Assembly: GCF_001263355.1 (NCBI RefSeq) | Contig: NZ_LGYO01000004.1 | Span: forward strand, 58,090-122,089 | Origin: Acetobacterium bakii | Lineage (GTDB): Bacteria; Bacillota; Clostridia; Eubacteriales; Eubacteriaceae | Length of the DNA: 64,000 nucleotides | Direction of reading: 5' to 3' | Shown: one piece after another, positions 35,094 through 43,791 of the stretch | How positions within the stretch are numbered: position 1 is the first letter of the stretch | How the letters are laid out: every line of letters starts with the position of its first letter | Made by a program: the position numbers and the translations under genes | The notes under the pieces: model-generated | What the model saw: only the letters and a program-made list of their open reading frames with translations | What the model was told of the DNA's origin: nothing | Databases searched by the model: none

Positions 35094-36278
35094 TTAATTT
35101 AATTCTTTTATATTGATTGCTCTTTCTAATTGAGAAAGCGCCTGCTCAAGAATTATTCGTGGGGATGCGATATTAATCCGTTGAAAACCTTCCCCTCCAA
35201 CGCCAAACATAGTCCCTTTATCAAGCCAGAGTCCAGCTTTATGAATAATTAAATTTTCTAATTCCTTTTCTTTTAGGCCCAATGCATTAAAATCCAGCCA
35301 CACTAAATAAGTGCCTTCCGGTTCAATGAGTTTTACCCGTGGTAATCGATTAATTAAAAAACTCCTAATAAAATCCAAGTTTTCAGAAAGATAAATCAGT
35401 AGTTCTTCCAGCCATTCTCCACCTTTTGAATAAGCTGCCGTACAAGCGACCATACCCATAATATTCGGCTGATTATAGCCACCTTTTATCATTTCTTCTT
35501 TAAACTTTTTTCGAATTCCTGGATTCGCAATAAAGATATTGGATATTTGCAACCCTGCAAGATTAAATGTTTTGGTCGGTGCAGTACAAGTAATGGATAT
35601 TTTAAGAAACTCAGGCTTTAGATCTGAAAACACCTGATGTACATGCCCTGTATAGATGAAGTCCTGGTGGATTTCATCAGAAACAACCATTACCCCATGT
35701 TTTAGACAGATGTCTCCCAACCGCATTAATTCTTCCCCCGTCCACACTCTGCCCACCGGATTGTGTGGGTTGCACAAAATAAAAAGCTTCACCTTGTTTT
35801 TAATGATTTTGTATTCAAAATCTTCAAAATCAATGCCGTATTTTCCATTTTCATACGTAAGCTGATTCACAATGAGGTTGCGATTATTAATGGTGATCAT
35901 TTCGGAAAAAGGATAATAAACCGGCTGCTGTATAATCACTCCATCCCCCTGGTTTGTCAAAGAACGAATGGCTGTGGCAATGGCATAAACTACCCCTGGC
36001 GTTGTCACCAACCATTCGGGTTTTATATGCCACTGAAAATTTGTCTTAAACCATTTTTTTAAAACAAAAAAATAGTCTTGCCCGCTTTCGGAGTACCCAA
36101 AAATTCCATGCCTGCTCTTTTCCACGAGGGCATCCACCACAGGGGCCGGAGTTTTAAAATCCATATCTGCCACCCATAGGGATAAAAGCCCCTCCGGTTT
36201 TCCTCGACGGCTCGCAAAATCGTATTTAATAGAGTTTGTATTATCCCGTTGGATTATTTCATTAAAATCAGTCTTCAA
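35094..36278 (-). CDS. PatB/MalY-family cystathionine beta-lyase-type aminotransferase
   Basis: 394 aa PLP enzyme of fold type I. LWVADMDFKTPAPVVDAL near the start is the family hallmark; NPHNPVGRVWT and VSDEIHQDFI hold the cofactor contacts, and the lysine is in TAPTKTFNLAGLQ (about residue 234). It should cleave C-S bonds of cystathionine or similar thioethers, releasing pyruvate and ammonia. The TTG start has AGGGG 9 nt upstream and overlaps the end of the previous gene by 11 bp. Confidence 0.85.
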   Translation of the reverse strand: MKTDFNEIIQRDNTNSIKYDFASRRGKPEGLLSLWVADMDFKTPAPVVDALVEKSRHGIFGYSESGQDYFFVLKKWFKTNFQWHIKPEWLVTTPGVVYAIATAIRSLTNQGDGVIIQQPVYYPFSEMITINNRNLIVNQLTYENGKYGIDFEDFEYKIIKNKVKLFILCNPHNPVGRVWTGEELMRLGDICLKHGVMVVSDEIHQDFIYTGHVHQVFSDLKPEFLKISITCTAPTKTFNLAGLQISNIFIANPGIRKKFKEEMIKGGYNQPNIMGMVACTAAYSKGGEWLEELLIYLSENLDFIRSFLINRLPRVKLIEPEGTYLVWLDFNALGLKEKELENLIIHKAGLWLDKGTMFGVGGEGFQRINIASPRIILEQALSQLERAINIKELN

Positions 36279-36669
36279 ATTTTATTCCCCTTTCAGGTTG
36301 TACGAGGGAAACACCCTCCAGAATTTCTTTCTGTGTTTTTTTGCTTAATGATAAGAAAATAAGAGCATATGCATTATCAAGCATATCTTTAACAATATCA
36401 TCGGGAACATTACCTTCTAAGTAAAGAGAGTTCCAGTGGACTTTATTCATATAATAACCAGGGATTATATCCTTATATTTATTTCTTAAAAATTCACCCT
36501 GACTAGGTTCCAGTTTCGTAGTAATAATAGGTTCTCCCATTTTGTCACTGCCTTGCATCGCAAACATTTTTCCTCTGATCATATATCGGATTGCCCCCCA
36601 TTCCAACTTATAATCTTTTTCAACACCTTTTTTTGAGAGGCAATATTCATCGATCCATTCGTAGCTCAT
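36268..36669 (-). CDS. YjbR/MmcQ-family protein
   Basis: 133 aa from the ATG at 36669 (MSYEWIDEY), with AGGTGAG upstream; an ATG 18 bp earlier is less likely. LEWGAIRYMIRGKMFAM and KVHWNSLYLEG are typical of this CyaY-like family. The biochemical role is not established. Cotranscribed with the PatB-type lyase by overlap. Confidence 0.8.
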   Translation of the reverse strand: MSYEWIDEYCLSKKGVEKDYKLEWGAIRYMIRGKMFAMQGSDKMGEPIITTKLEPSQGEFLRNKYKDIIPGYYMNKVHWNSLYLEGNVPDDIVKDMLDNAYALIFLSLSKKTQKEILEGVSLVQPERGIKFED

Positions 36670-36831
36670 TTTCTCACCTACTTTCAATAGTTTTTATGAT
36701 CTTCCTGATTTGACTGATATCTGTCTTTTTACAAATTATAACATATGAAAACTTTATATATAAGATTTACTTCTTGTTTTTACATACAACAATACCGACA
36801 CCAAATATTTGGAGTCGGTATTGTTGTGATA

Positions 36832-36966
36832 CTATTTATGGCATTTGTTTGAATCCGAGCAACCCGAGCAGCCGCTGCAACCGCCTTTTTTATGATCTTT
36901 AAAAATCTTATAGGATGCCGCAATCATCGCGCCGATAACAATAACACCAATTATCAAAGTTGCCAT
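36832..36966 (-). CDS. FeoB-associated Cys-rich membrane protein
   Basis: 44 aa small gene. One N-terminal membrane helix (LIIGVIVIGAMIAAS), then basic residues and a cysteine-rich tail GGCSGCSGCSDSNKC. This matches the FeoB-associated family (PF12669) encoded next to feoB in Clostridia. AGGGAG RBS; 14 bp after the feoB stop. It may help bind or guide Fe2+ at the channel exit. A 42-nt hairpin lies right after its stop (36786-36827), without a U-tract. Confidence 0.85.
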   Translation of the reverse strand: MATLIIGVIVIGAMIAASYKIFKDHKKGGCSGCSGCSDSNKCHK

Positions 36967-36980
36967 TTTTTATCTCCCTT

Positions 36981-39110
36981 CTAATGCTGTGCTGCAACAA
37001 CAGGAATAAGTTTCTTCGCGGGGCGTACTAGCAACCAAATAACGAAGGCAATGATGGCCAATGCAATCACTGTGAGAATCGTGAAGTTCTGGCCTAAAAA
37101 AACGACGCTGCCAATCTGATAGACAATGAATGCAGCCGCATAGGCCAAACTGGTTTGATAACCAATGGTAATCCAGGTCCATTTCCAACTGCCCATTTCA
37201 CGTTTGATTGCACCGATTGCCGCAAAGCAGGGGGCACAGAGCATGTTAAATACGAGAAAAGCAAAAGCGCTGACCACCGTAAAATCTGCGGCAACACGGC
37301 TCCAAATTTCAACGCCGTCGCCGGCCACCTCGGAAATACCGTAGAGCACGCCGAAGGTCCCCACTACATTTTCTTTGGCGACAAGACCCGTAATCGTTGC
37401 AACCGTAGCCTGCCATGTTCCGAAACCAAGAGGTGCAAAAATTGGGGCGATGACTGTGCCGATTGAAGCTAATATGCTTTCGCTTGGATCGACCATTTGC
37501 AAACCCCAGCTAAATGATTGAAGAAACCAGATAACACCGCAGGCAACAAAAATAACGGTTCCGGCTTTAATCACAAATGATTTTCCACGCTCCCACATGT
37601 GGGTAAGCACACCCTTTAAACTGGGGATATGATATTGGGGCAGTTCCATTACAAATGGAGCGGGATCACCGGAAAATAATTTTGTTTTCTTTAAAATAAT
37701 ACCGGAAATAAGAACCATACCTATTCCTAGAAAGTACATGGATGGAGCAACCCAGGTAGCGCCTGAAAAGATCGCACCGGCAATTAGTGCAATAATCGGC
37801 AACTTTGCACCACAGGGTATAAAGGTTGTTACCATGATGGTTATTTTTCGATCATTTTCATTTTCAATGGTTCGGGAAGCCATAATCCCGGGAACGCCGC
37901 AACCGGATGAGATCATTAATGGAATGAACGATTTACCTGACAGCCCGAATTTTCGAAAAATCCGATCCATTATAAAGGCAACACGGGTCATATATCCGCA
38001 GTCTTCCAAGATTGCCAGGAAAAAGAATAAAATGAGCATTTGAGGCAAAAATCCAAGTACTGCACCAACCCCCCCGATGATACCGTCAACAATAAGACCA
38101 ATGAGCCAATCCGCAGCGCCAACCGACTCCAGAGCCCCTGTGGCAAAATTGGTAACCCAGCCACCGAACAGAACATCGTTGGTCCAATCGGTCACAATAG
38201 CCCCCAGAGATGAAATTGATATAAAGTATACCAGCCACATAACCGCCGCAAAAATAGGCAGTGCCAGCCAGCGATTGGTTACAATTCGATCAATTTTATC
38301 CGAGGTTGTCATGCCCGTCACTTTTTTGATGGTACACTTTTTAACAATTCTGCTGATATATTCATAGCGTTCATTGGTGATAATGCTTTCAGCATCATCA
38401 CTCATTATTTTTTCGCAATCAGTAATGATTTTTTCAATCTTCTTTTGGATCTCAGCATCAAGACCGAGAGTACTCATCACCTTGTCGTCACGCTCAAAGA
38501 GTTTAATGGCATACCAACGTTTCTGACTGGCTTTGACGGTTTTGGAAAGCTGTCCCTGGATGATGTCAAGAGCTTCCTCAACGTCCGTCGCAAAAACATG
38601 TTGCGGTGTGGTTATTCGCTTCAGCCTGACCAATTCTACGGCCTTGTTTGCAGCCTCTTTTACGCCAGTCCCTTTAATTGCCGCAGTTTCAATTACCTGA
38701 CACCCCAACGCTTTGGCCAACTTTTCGGTATTAATGATATCGCCGTTTTTATTGACGATGTCCATCATATTCAGGGCAACAATAACAGGAATGCCCAATT
38801 CAACAAGCTGAGTAGTGAGATATAAATTCCGTTCGATATTTGAAGCATCAACAATATTAATAATAACATCGGGATGATCATTTAATAAATAATTTCTGGT
38901 GACCACTTCTTCAAGAGTATATGGTGACAATGAATATATCCCCGGCAAGTCAGTAATTACCACTTCCTTATGCCCTTTGAGTCTGCCTTCTTTTTTCTCA
39001 ACTGTAACTCCAGGCCAGTTGCCCACATACTGAGAGCTTCCGGTTAAAGCATTGAACATAGTTGTTTTGCCGGAATTCGGGTTTCCCGCCAGTGCTATTT
39101 TAATTTCCAT
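36981..39110 (-). CDS. feoB: Ferrous iron transporter FeoB
   Basis: 709 aa. N-terminal GTPase: ALAGNPNSGKTTMFNALTG (G1), DLPGIYSLSP (G3), LNMMD (G4). A helical middle domain and about ten membrane segments follow, with the two Gate-type motifs (SSGCGVPGIMASRT and FNMLCAPCFAAIGAI). It imports Fe2+ at the cytoplasmic membrane. Between feoA and feoB lies an operator-like repeat (39133-39150). GAAGGAG RBS. Confidence 0.95.
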   Translation of the reverse strand: MEIKIALAGNPNSGKTTMFNALTGSSQYVGNWPGVTVEKKEGRLKGHKEVVITDLPGIYSLSPYTLEEVVTRNYLLNDHPDVIINIVDASNIERNLYLTTQLVELGIPVIVALNMMDIVNKNGDIINTEKLAKALGCQVIETAAIKGTGVKEAANKAVELVRLKRITTPQHVFATDVEEALDIIQGQLSKTVKASQKRWYAIKLFERDDKVMSTLGLDAEIQKKIEKIITDCEKIMSDDAESIITNERYEYISRIVKKCTIKKVTGMTTSDKIDRIVTNRWLALPIFAAVMWLVYFISISSLGAIVTDWTNDVLFGGWVTNFATGALESVGAADWLIGLIVDGIIGGVGAVLGFLPQMLILFFFLAILEDCGYMTRVAFIMDRIFRKFGLSGKSFIPLMISSGCGVPGIMASRTIENENDRKITIMVTTFIPCGAKLPIIALIAGAIFSGATWVAPSMYFLGIGMVLISGIILKKTKLFSGDPAPFVMELPQYHIPSLKGVLTHMWERGKSFVIKAGTVIFVACGVIWFLQSFSWGLQMVDPSESILASIGTVIAPIFAPLGFGTWQATVATITGLVAKENVVGTFGVLYGISEVAGDGVEIWSRVAADFTVVSAFAFLVFNMLCAPCFAAIGAIKREMGSWKWTWITIGYQTSLAYAAAFIVYQIGSVVFLGQNFTILTVIALAIIAFVIWLLVRPAKKLIPVVAAQH

Positions 39111-39132
39111 TTAGGTCTCCTTCATTGTTAAT

Positions 39133-39150
39133 AGTTAGTCAATGCTAACT
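39133..39150. promoter_or_regulatory. Iron-box-like operator before feoB
   Basis: AGTTAG-TCAATG-CTAACT, a perfect 6-bp inverted repeat with a 6-bp spacer, 23 bp upstream of the feoB start. The same pattern stands at 39703-39720 and 43311-43326. It resembles DtxR/MntR-type boxes; the binder is inferred. Confidence 0.6.
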
Positions 39151-39182
39151 CTAGTGTCAAAAAAAACAGGATTTACTCTGTG

Positions 39183-39404
39183 TTATTCAACTTCAATCAT
39201 ATTTGCATCATTTTTTCGCAGCGATAACTCGTATCCCCTGACGGTTACCTCAATGGGATCGCCAAGCGGTGCAACCTTGCGAACAAAAATCGACGCACCT
39301 TTAGTAATCCCCATATCCATTATGCGGCGCTTTATGGGACCTTCACCATGGAGTTTAAGTACTGTAACGGTTTCGCCGCATTGAGTCGTCTTTAGTGTGT
39401 TCAT
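39183..39404 (-). CDS. feoA: FeoA-family protein (second of two)
   Basis: 73 aa SH3-like protein with IKRRIMDMGITKGASI and PLGDPIEVTVRGYELSLRK, the FeoA pattern. FeoA is thought to support FeoB. ACAAAGGAG RBS. It lies between the other feoA and feoB on the same strand. Confidence 0.9.
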   Translation of the reverse strand: MNTLKTTQCGETVTVLKLHGEGPIKRRIMDMGITKGASIFVRKVAPLGDPIEVTVRGYELSLRKNDANMIEVE

Positions 39405-39451
39405 AGAAATAATTCTCCTTTGTAATTCATTTCGATATTATTTTCAAGGAT

Positions 39452-39661
39452 CTAAACCATAATGCGATTCGCCATGCTTTTACTGATCGCCACACGGGTT
39501 CCTTTAATGTTAACAATCATATTTCCGCCCATTTCCGAAACAACTGTTATGTCGCCACCGGTAATAAAGCCCATATTTTCCAGAAAACGCTTCGTTTCAT
39601 CCTTGCCGGTAATGCGTATTATTGTGTTACATTCTCCAGTCCTTGCCATAATTAAAGGCAT
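39452..39661 (-). CDS. feoA: FeoA-family protein (first of two)
   Basis: 69 aa. RFLENMGFITGGDITVV and NIKGTRVAISKSMANRI show the FeoA fold. It differs clearly from the second copy, so the pair may have separate roles. First gene of the feo operon, with an AGGGGG RBS and the operator-promoter at 39703-39758. Confidence 0.9.
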   Translation of the reverse strand: MPLIMARTGECNTIIRITGKDETKRFLENMGFITGGDITVVSEMGGNMIVNIKGTRVAISKSMANRIMV

Positions 39662-39702
39662 AATCGTATCCCCCTATGAAATATAAATTTAAAACCATAT
39701 GC

Positions 39703-39758
39703 AGTTAGATGTCACTAACTCTATTGATAAGTTTACTATGCCTAACACTTTTTGTCAA
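39703..39758 (-). promoter_or_regulatory. feo operon promoter and operator
   Basis: Minus strand TTGACA (39758-39753), 17 bp and TAAACT (39735-39730). Just downstream lies AGTTAG-ATGTCA-CTAACT (39703-39720), so a repressor there would block the start of transcription. Identical half-sites occur before feoB. Confidence 0.65.
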
Positions 39759-40060
39759 TCATATTTCGAAATCTTTTTTAGTTTTTTTTATGATATATTC
39801 AAACATTAAAAAAAGCATCAATATAAAATTGATACTCATAGTTCTCGATTAACTCGTCCTGGAGGTATACCAATTTTCAGAACCATTCCAACCGGTAATT
39901 CAAACAGACGTATCACCGATAGGAAATAATAGTCTTAATTAAAGACCAAAGAGCGTTTTAGATCATCCAATAATAACAATACCAGAAAAGAGCGAATAGA
40001 CAACCCTTTCCCGGTATTCTGATTTAAACTTATAAATTATTCAAACTAAATAGCACCATA
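39759..40060. other. Intergenic, no gene seen
   Basis: 302 bp upstream of the feo promoter and downstream of the ferredoxin gene. Only short frames occur; one on the minus strand (about 39830-39925, ending PPGRVNREL) has no start codon with an RBS. I see no hairpin with a U-tract. Confidence 0.5.
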
Positions 40061-40249
40061 CTATTCAATTGTTATCGCTTCCACAGGACAATCATCCCTG
40101 GACTCTAATGCGCAGCTTTCAGATTCCATAGAAATTTCATCCACCAGTACAATTGCGATGCTTTCTGCATCCAGCTCAAAAACCTCGGGGCAAACCGTTT
40201 CACACAGTCCACAACCGACACAGGCTTCTCTATCAACAATAGCTTTCAT
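40061..40249 (-). CDS. Small 4Fe-4S ferredoxin
   Basis: 62 aa. ACVGCGLCETVCPEVF carries three cluster ligands and DDCPVEAITIE the fourth, so there is one 4Fe-4S cluster. An additional Cys lies in the middle (SCALES). Low-potential electron carrier. AAAGGAG RBS, single gene. Confidence 0.9.
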   Translation of the reverse strand: MKAIVDREACVGCGLCETVCPEVFELDAESIAIVLVDEISMESESCALESRDDCPVEAITIE

Positions 40250-40416
40250 TTCAATATCTCCTTTTAATCGTTAAATTTTGCTTGCCTAAGTATTATTGTC
40301 TATATATTAATAATACCCATATTTATGAATATTATAGATCCCTTTTAAATAAATAAAACCCGTATCCCAAATATTCTATTGATTGGAATCAATGTAGAAA
40401 AAACGTTGATGATTCG

Positions 40417-42483
40417 CTAATCAATTTTAAGCAGTCTGGCATTGATTGCCACGATAATCGTGCTTACTGTCATAAAAATCGCCCCCAATGCCGGACTGAT
40501 GACAATTCCCTGATTGTAAAGAACACCTGCCGCCAGTGGAATTGCAATAATATTATAGCCGGTAGCCCAAATCAAGTTCTGAACCATCTTTTTGTAGGTT
40601 GCTTTTGAAAGCTCCAAAACTGTCACCACATCCAATGGATTACTTCTGACGAGAATAATATCAGCTGTTTCAATGGCAACATCGGTGCCGGCGCCGATGG
40701 CAATACCTAAATCAGCTTTTGCCAATGATGGGGCGTCGTTGATCCCGTCGCCGGTCATGGCTACAATCTTGCTTTCTTTAATAAGCTCTTCAATTTTTAA
40801 TGCTTTTTCCTGGGGCAGGACTTCTGCAATCACAGTATCAATCTTTAGCCTGTTTCCAAGGTAGGAGGCGACTCGCTGATTATCTCCAGTTAACATAATC
40901 GTTTCAATGTGCATGGATTTTAAAGTTGCAATGGCTTCTCTGGCGGTATCTCTGGCAATATCTGATAAGGCCAGATAACCAAGCAGGGTCTTTCCCTCTA
41001 ACACGAATATCACCGTTTTCCCCTCCTGGGCAAGCTGTTCATAATGTTCTTTATCAAAGTCAATTCTTTCTGACTGCATATAACCCGGACTTACAACCAT
41101 AATGCTTCTCCCGTCGACGGTTGCCTTTAAGCCTTTCCCCGGCAAGTTTTGATAGTCTTTAACATCTTTGCTCTTAAGACTTAATTTCTGGGCTTCTTTG
41201 ACAATTCCTTTTGCAATGGGATGTTCTGAGTTTGATTCCACCGAATAAGCAAGTGAAAGCAGTTCATCTTTAGACAATCCAATTTCTTGAATATCGGTTA
41301 TACCAAATTCACCTTCAGTCAGCGTTCCTGTTTTATCAAAGACAACCGCATTTATTTTTCTGGCATTTTCAAATGCTACCCGATTTCTGATCAATAAACC
41401 GCGTTTTGCGCCGATACTCGTTGAAACTGCAGTAACCAGGGGTATTGCCAAACCCAATGCATGGGGACATGAAATTACAATTACGGTGACGGCACGCTCT
41501 ATTGAAAAGTTTAAATCATTTGAAACCAATATCCAGATAGCAAAGGTCATGATTCCTGCCACCACGGCAATGTAGAATAACCATTTGGCTGCGGTATCCG
41601 CCAATCGTTGTGTGTTTGATTTTGAAGCCTGGGCTTCCTGCACCAGCTTAATTACCTGGGAAAGGAATGTCCCGTCGCCAACCCGATTCACCTTAAACTT
41701 TAAGATACCATCGCCATTTATGGAACCACCGATTATTTCATCCCCAACTTTTTTCTCAACGGGAACAGATTCACCGGTGATCATGGCCTCATTCACCGCC
41801 GAGCTGCCATTATAAACCAGGCCATCGATGGGAATCTTTTCACCGGGCTTTACCAGAACCGAGTCCCCAGCCTTTAATTGTTTTACAGGAATATCAGTGA
41901 TCTCTTGATTTTCCTTAAGCAAGTGAGCTTCTTCGGGCATAAGCTTGATGAGTTCATCCAAGGCTTTTGATGCTCCCATCACCGATTTCATTTCAATCCA
42001 ATGACCTAAAAGCATAATATCGATTAATGTAGCTAACTCCCAAAAAAAATCATTGCCGCTTATAACAAATACCGTCAGGGTACTATAGATATAAGCAACA
42101 GTTATGGAAAGTGTTATTAATGTCATCATGGCTGGCGACTTTTTCTTAAGCTCGTCCCTGGCACCTTTAATAAAGGGCTTTCCGCCATAAATAAAGAGTA
42201 TTGTGGAAAGGATAAACAGCAGATAATAATCCCATGGGACCTGCCAATCCACACCCATAAACATCTGAATCATAGGTGATAAAAGCAATACTGGAATGGT
42301 AATAATGAGTGATATAAAGAATCTTCTTTTAAAATCTTTCACCATCATTTCATGGTGTCCCTCGTGTTTACCGGTCTCATAACCCTGATGCTTTATGTTT
42401 TCATGATCATTATTTGAATTTTCTTGATATCCATGTTTATGTCCCTGATGATTGATGTGATTATGTTTTACCTGGTTATCCAA
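40417..42483 (-). CDS. Copper-translocating P1B-type ATPase, CopB-like
   Basis: 688 aa from the TTG at 42483, which has AAGGAG 8 nt upstream; the GTG 9 bp earlier falls inside the RBS. A His-rich N-terminus replaces the usual HMA domains. Eight membrane helices with the CPH motif (ISCPHALGLAIPL), the phosphorylation site DKTGTLTEG and the hinge GDGINDAPS. CPH is the mark of the P1B-3 group (CopB), which exports Cu or Ag. The copper chaperone at 50039 is far away. Confidence 0.9.
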   Translation of the reverse strand: MDNQVKHNHINHQGHKHGYQENSNNDHENIKHQGYETGKHEGHHEMMVKDFKRRFFISLIITIPVLLLSPMIQMFMGVDWQVPWDYYLLFILSTILFIYGGKPFIKGARDELKKKSPAMMTLITLSITVAYIYSTLTVFVISGNDFFWELATLIDIMLLGHWIEMKSVMGASKALDELIKLMPEEAHLLKENQEITDIPVKQLKAGDSVLVKPGEKIPIDGLVYNGSSAVNEAMITGESVPVEKKVGDEIIGGSINGDGILKFKVNRVGDGTFLSQVIKLVQEAQASKSNTQRLADTAAKWLFYIAVVAGIMTFAIWILVSNDLNFSIERAVTVIVISCPHALGLAIPLVTAVSTSIGAKRGLLIRNRVAFENARKINAVVFDKTGTLTEGEFGITDIQEIGLSKDELLSLAYSVESNSEHPIAKGIVKEAQKLSLKSKDVKDYQNLPGKGLKATVDGRSIMVVSPGYMQSERIDFDKEHYEQLAQEGKTVIFVLEGKTLLGYLALSDIARDTAREAIATLKSMHIETIMLTGDNQRVASYLGNRLKIDTVIAEVLPQEKALKIEELIKESKIVAMTGDGINDAPSLAKADLGIAIGAGTDVAIETADIILVRSNPLDVVTVLELSKATYKKMVQNLIWATGYNIIAIPLAAGVLYNQGIVISPALGAIFMTVSTIIVAINARLLKID

Positions 42484-43184
42484 AATATTCACTCCTTTCC
42501 TTTACAAAAATGTTCTACCCCAAAAAATTTTTTTCAAACATCTGGCATCTTCGATGCATTCTCGGTTATTGATCAATTGAATGGATTACGATAAAATCAA
42601 ATGCAAAAAAGGACTGAGCCCGGTTCATTACCGAATTCACTCCTCTATGGTTGCTTAACTAAAACTGTCTAATTTTGGGGATTATATTTATCACATTCAT
42701 CACCAAATGTATTACAGTTTTCCCTGTAATTTTCGCTCATTTTCGTTTCACCGCTTATTTTTACAATGGGTATTTCCGAGATTTCTCCAGCATTAAAAAT
42801 CCTGGAAATTACTTTGACCTATTCGGAAATCCCCTCATTTATTTCTCCAAAAACCCTGTCCTTTTGGTCAAAGCTTCATTTGGACAAAGCATTATATGGC
42901 CTCCGCATGAGTGACATATACCATCAAAAATTATCTATTTATTAATGATAGCGACGAAGACCTTGAATTTTTATAATTAGCACCGCCTAAAAACCATTGT
43001 AAAGAACTTCATTAACAATCGGAACTTGCAGCATTTACCATTTTTCTTAAACACCGTCCACTTAACTTAATTTAACTTTTCAAACCTTTCTCTAAATGAT
43101 CGCCTGCGGCATCTACCACATCCAAATACTCGGTTAACAACGTTAAGTTACCTTAGTTATTAACATATACCCTTTACGTTTTTA
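42484..43184. other. Long untranslated leader or intergenic region of the CopB-type gene
   Basis: About 700 bp between the copB start and the promoter at 43185-43212. I find only short minus-strand frames, among them about 22 codons ending at 43083 and one with a KCC motif near 42990-43065; none has a clear RBS. A plus-strand frame at 42675-42914 has no RBS and atypical composition. Either a very long leader or remains of decayed genes. Confidence 0.4.
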
Positions 43185-43235
43185 ATTATACACTATTATA
43201 AACATATGTCAATAATAAATTTATCGACATATGTT
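43185..43235 (-). promoter_or_regulatory. Promoter with a 10-bp inverted repeat, pointing toward copB
   Basis: Minus strand TTGACA (43212-43207), 16 bp and TATAAT (43190-43185). AACATATGTC (43201-43210) and GACATATGTT (43226-43235) form a perfect inverted repeat over the -35, a likely metalloregulator site. Confidence 0.6.
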
Positions 43236-43284
43236 AAATTGCCGGATGTGAAATAGCATCAGAAATAATAAAGAACTCTTTTTC

Positions 43285-43326
43285 TTGACAAATATTAAAG
43301 CATCGGTTATGTTAGTATTACCTAAC
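43285..43326 (+). promoter_or_regulatory. Promoter and iron-box-like operator of the DUF2325 gene
   Basis: TTGACA (43285-43290), 17 bp and TATGTT (43308-43313). GTTAG-TATTAC-CTAAC (43311-43326) overlaps the -10, with the same half-sites and 6-bp spacer as the two feo operators. Confidence 0.65.
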
Positions 43327-43376
43327 AAATACTTAATCATATTTAGTTGGTAATATCTTTAACATGGAGGAATAAA

Positions 43377-43688
43377 ATGAGCATTGTTATTATCGGTGGA
43401 AATGATCGCATGATCTATCAATATAAAGGTCTCTGTAAAGAATACGGATGTCGGGCGAAAGTGTTTACTCAAATGCAGGGAGCCATGAAAAAGAAAATTG
43501 GCAACCCGGATTTAGTCGTATTATTTACCAATACGGTCTCTCATAAAATGGTAACCTGCGCGGTTTCTGAGGCCAAAAAATTCAACCTGCCACTGACACG
43601 TTGTCATACCAGCAGTTTGTCAGCATTAAGAGGAATCCTAGAGGAGCATTCCCGATGTAAGAATTGCAATGGCTGCTCCGGCTGCTAG
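43377..43688 (+). CDS. DUF2325 protein with a Cys-rich C-terminus
   Basis: 103 aa from the ATG at 43377, chosen for GGAGGAA upstream. MSIVIIGGNDRMIYQYKGLC is typical of DUF2325, and the tail RCKNCNGCSGC can bind a metal or Fe-S cluster. The iron-box-like operator in its promoter links it to iron supply. Function unknown. A weak hairpin (43718-43745) follows. Confidence 0.75.
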   Translation: MSIVIIGGNDRMIYQYKGLCKEYGCRAKVFTQMQGAMKKKIGNPDLVVLFTNTVSHKMVTCAVSEAKKFNLPLTRCHTSSLSALRGILEEHSRCKNCNGCSGC

Positions 43689-43717
43689 GCGTTGTCCCGC
43701 GAATAATCTGCATTAAA

Positions 43718-43745
43718 AAGACTGCCAATTTTTTATTGACAGCCT
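43718..43745 (+). terminator. Weak hairpin after the DUF2325 gene
   Basis: AAGACTGCCAAT pairs with ATTGACAGCCTT apart from two mismatches; a weak T-run lies in the loop and after. Confidence 0.4.
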
Positions 43746-43791
43746 TTGAATCATAGGCAAAAACTGGTCTGTTTACTATCTAAATCGTTTA

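Noticed and set aside
36786..36827. Long perfect hairpin after the FeoB-associated gene as a terminator
   Set aside because: The stem is excellent, but no U-tract follows on the minus strand; its role stays open.
39830..39925. Short minus-strand frame ending PPGRVNREL
   Set aside because: No start codon with an RBS and no recognisable family; treated as intergenic.
42675..42914. 79-codon plus-strand frame upstream of copB
   Set aside because: No RBS, unusual amino acid make-up and no family resemblance; likely chance.
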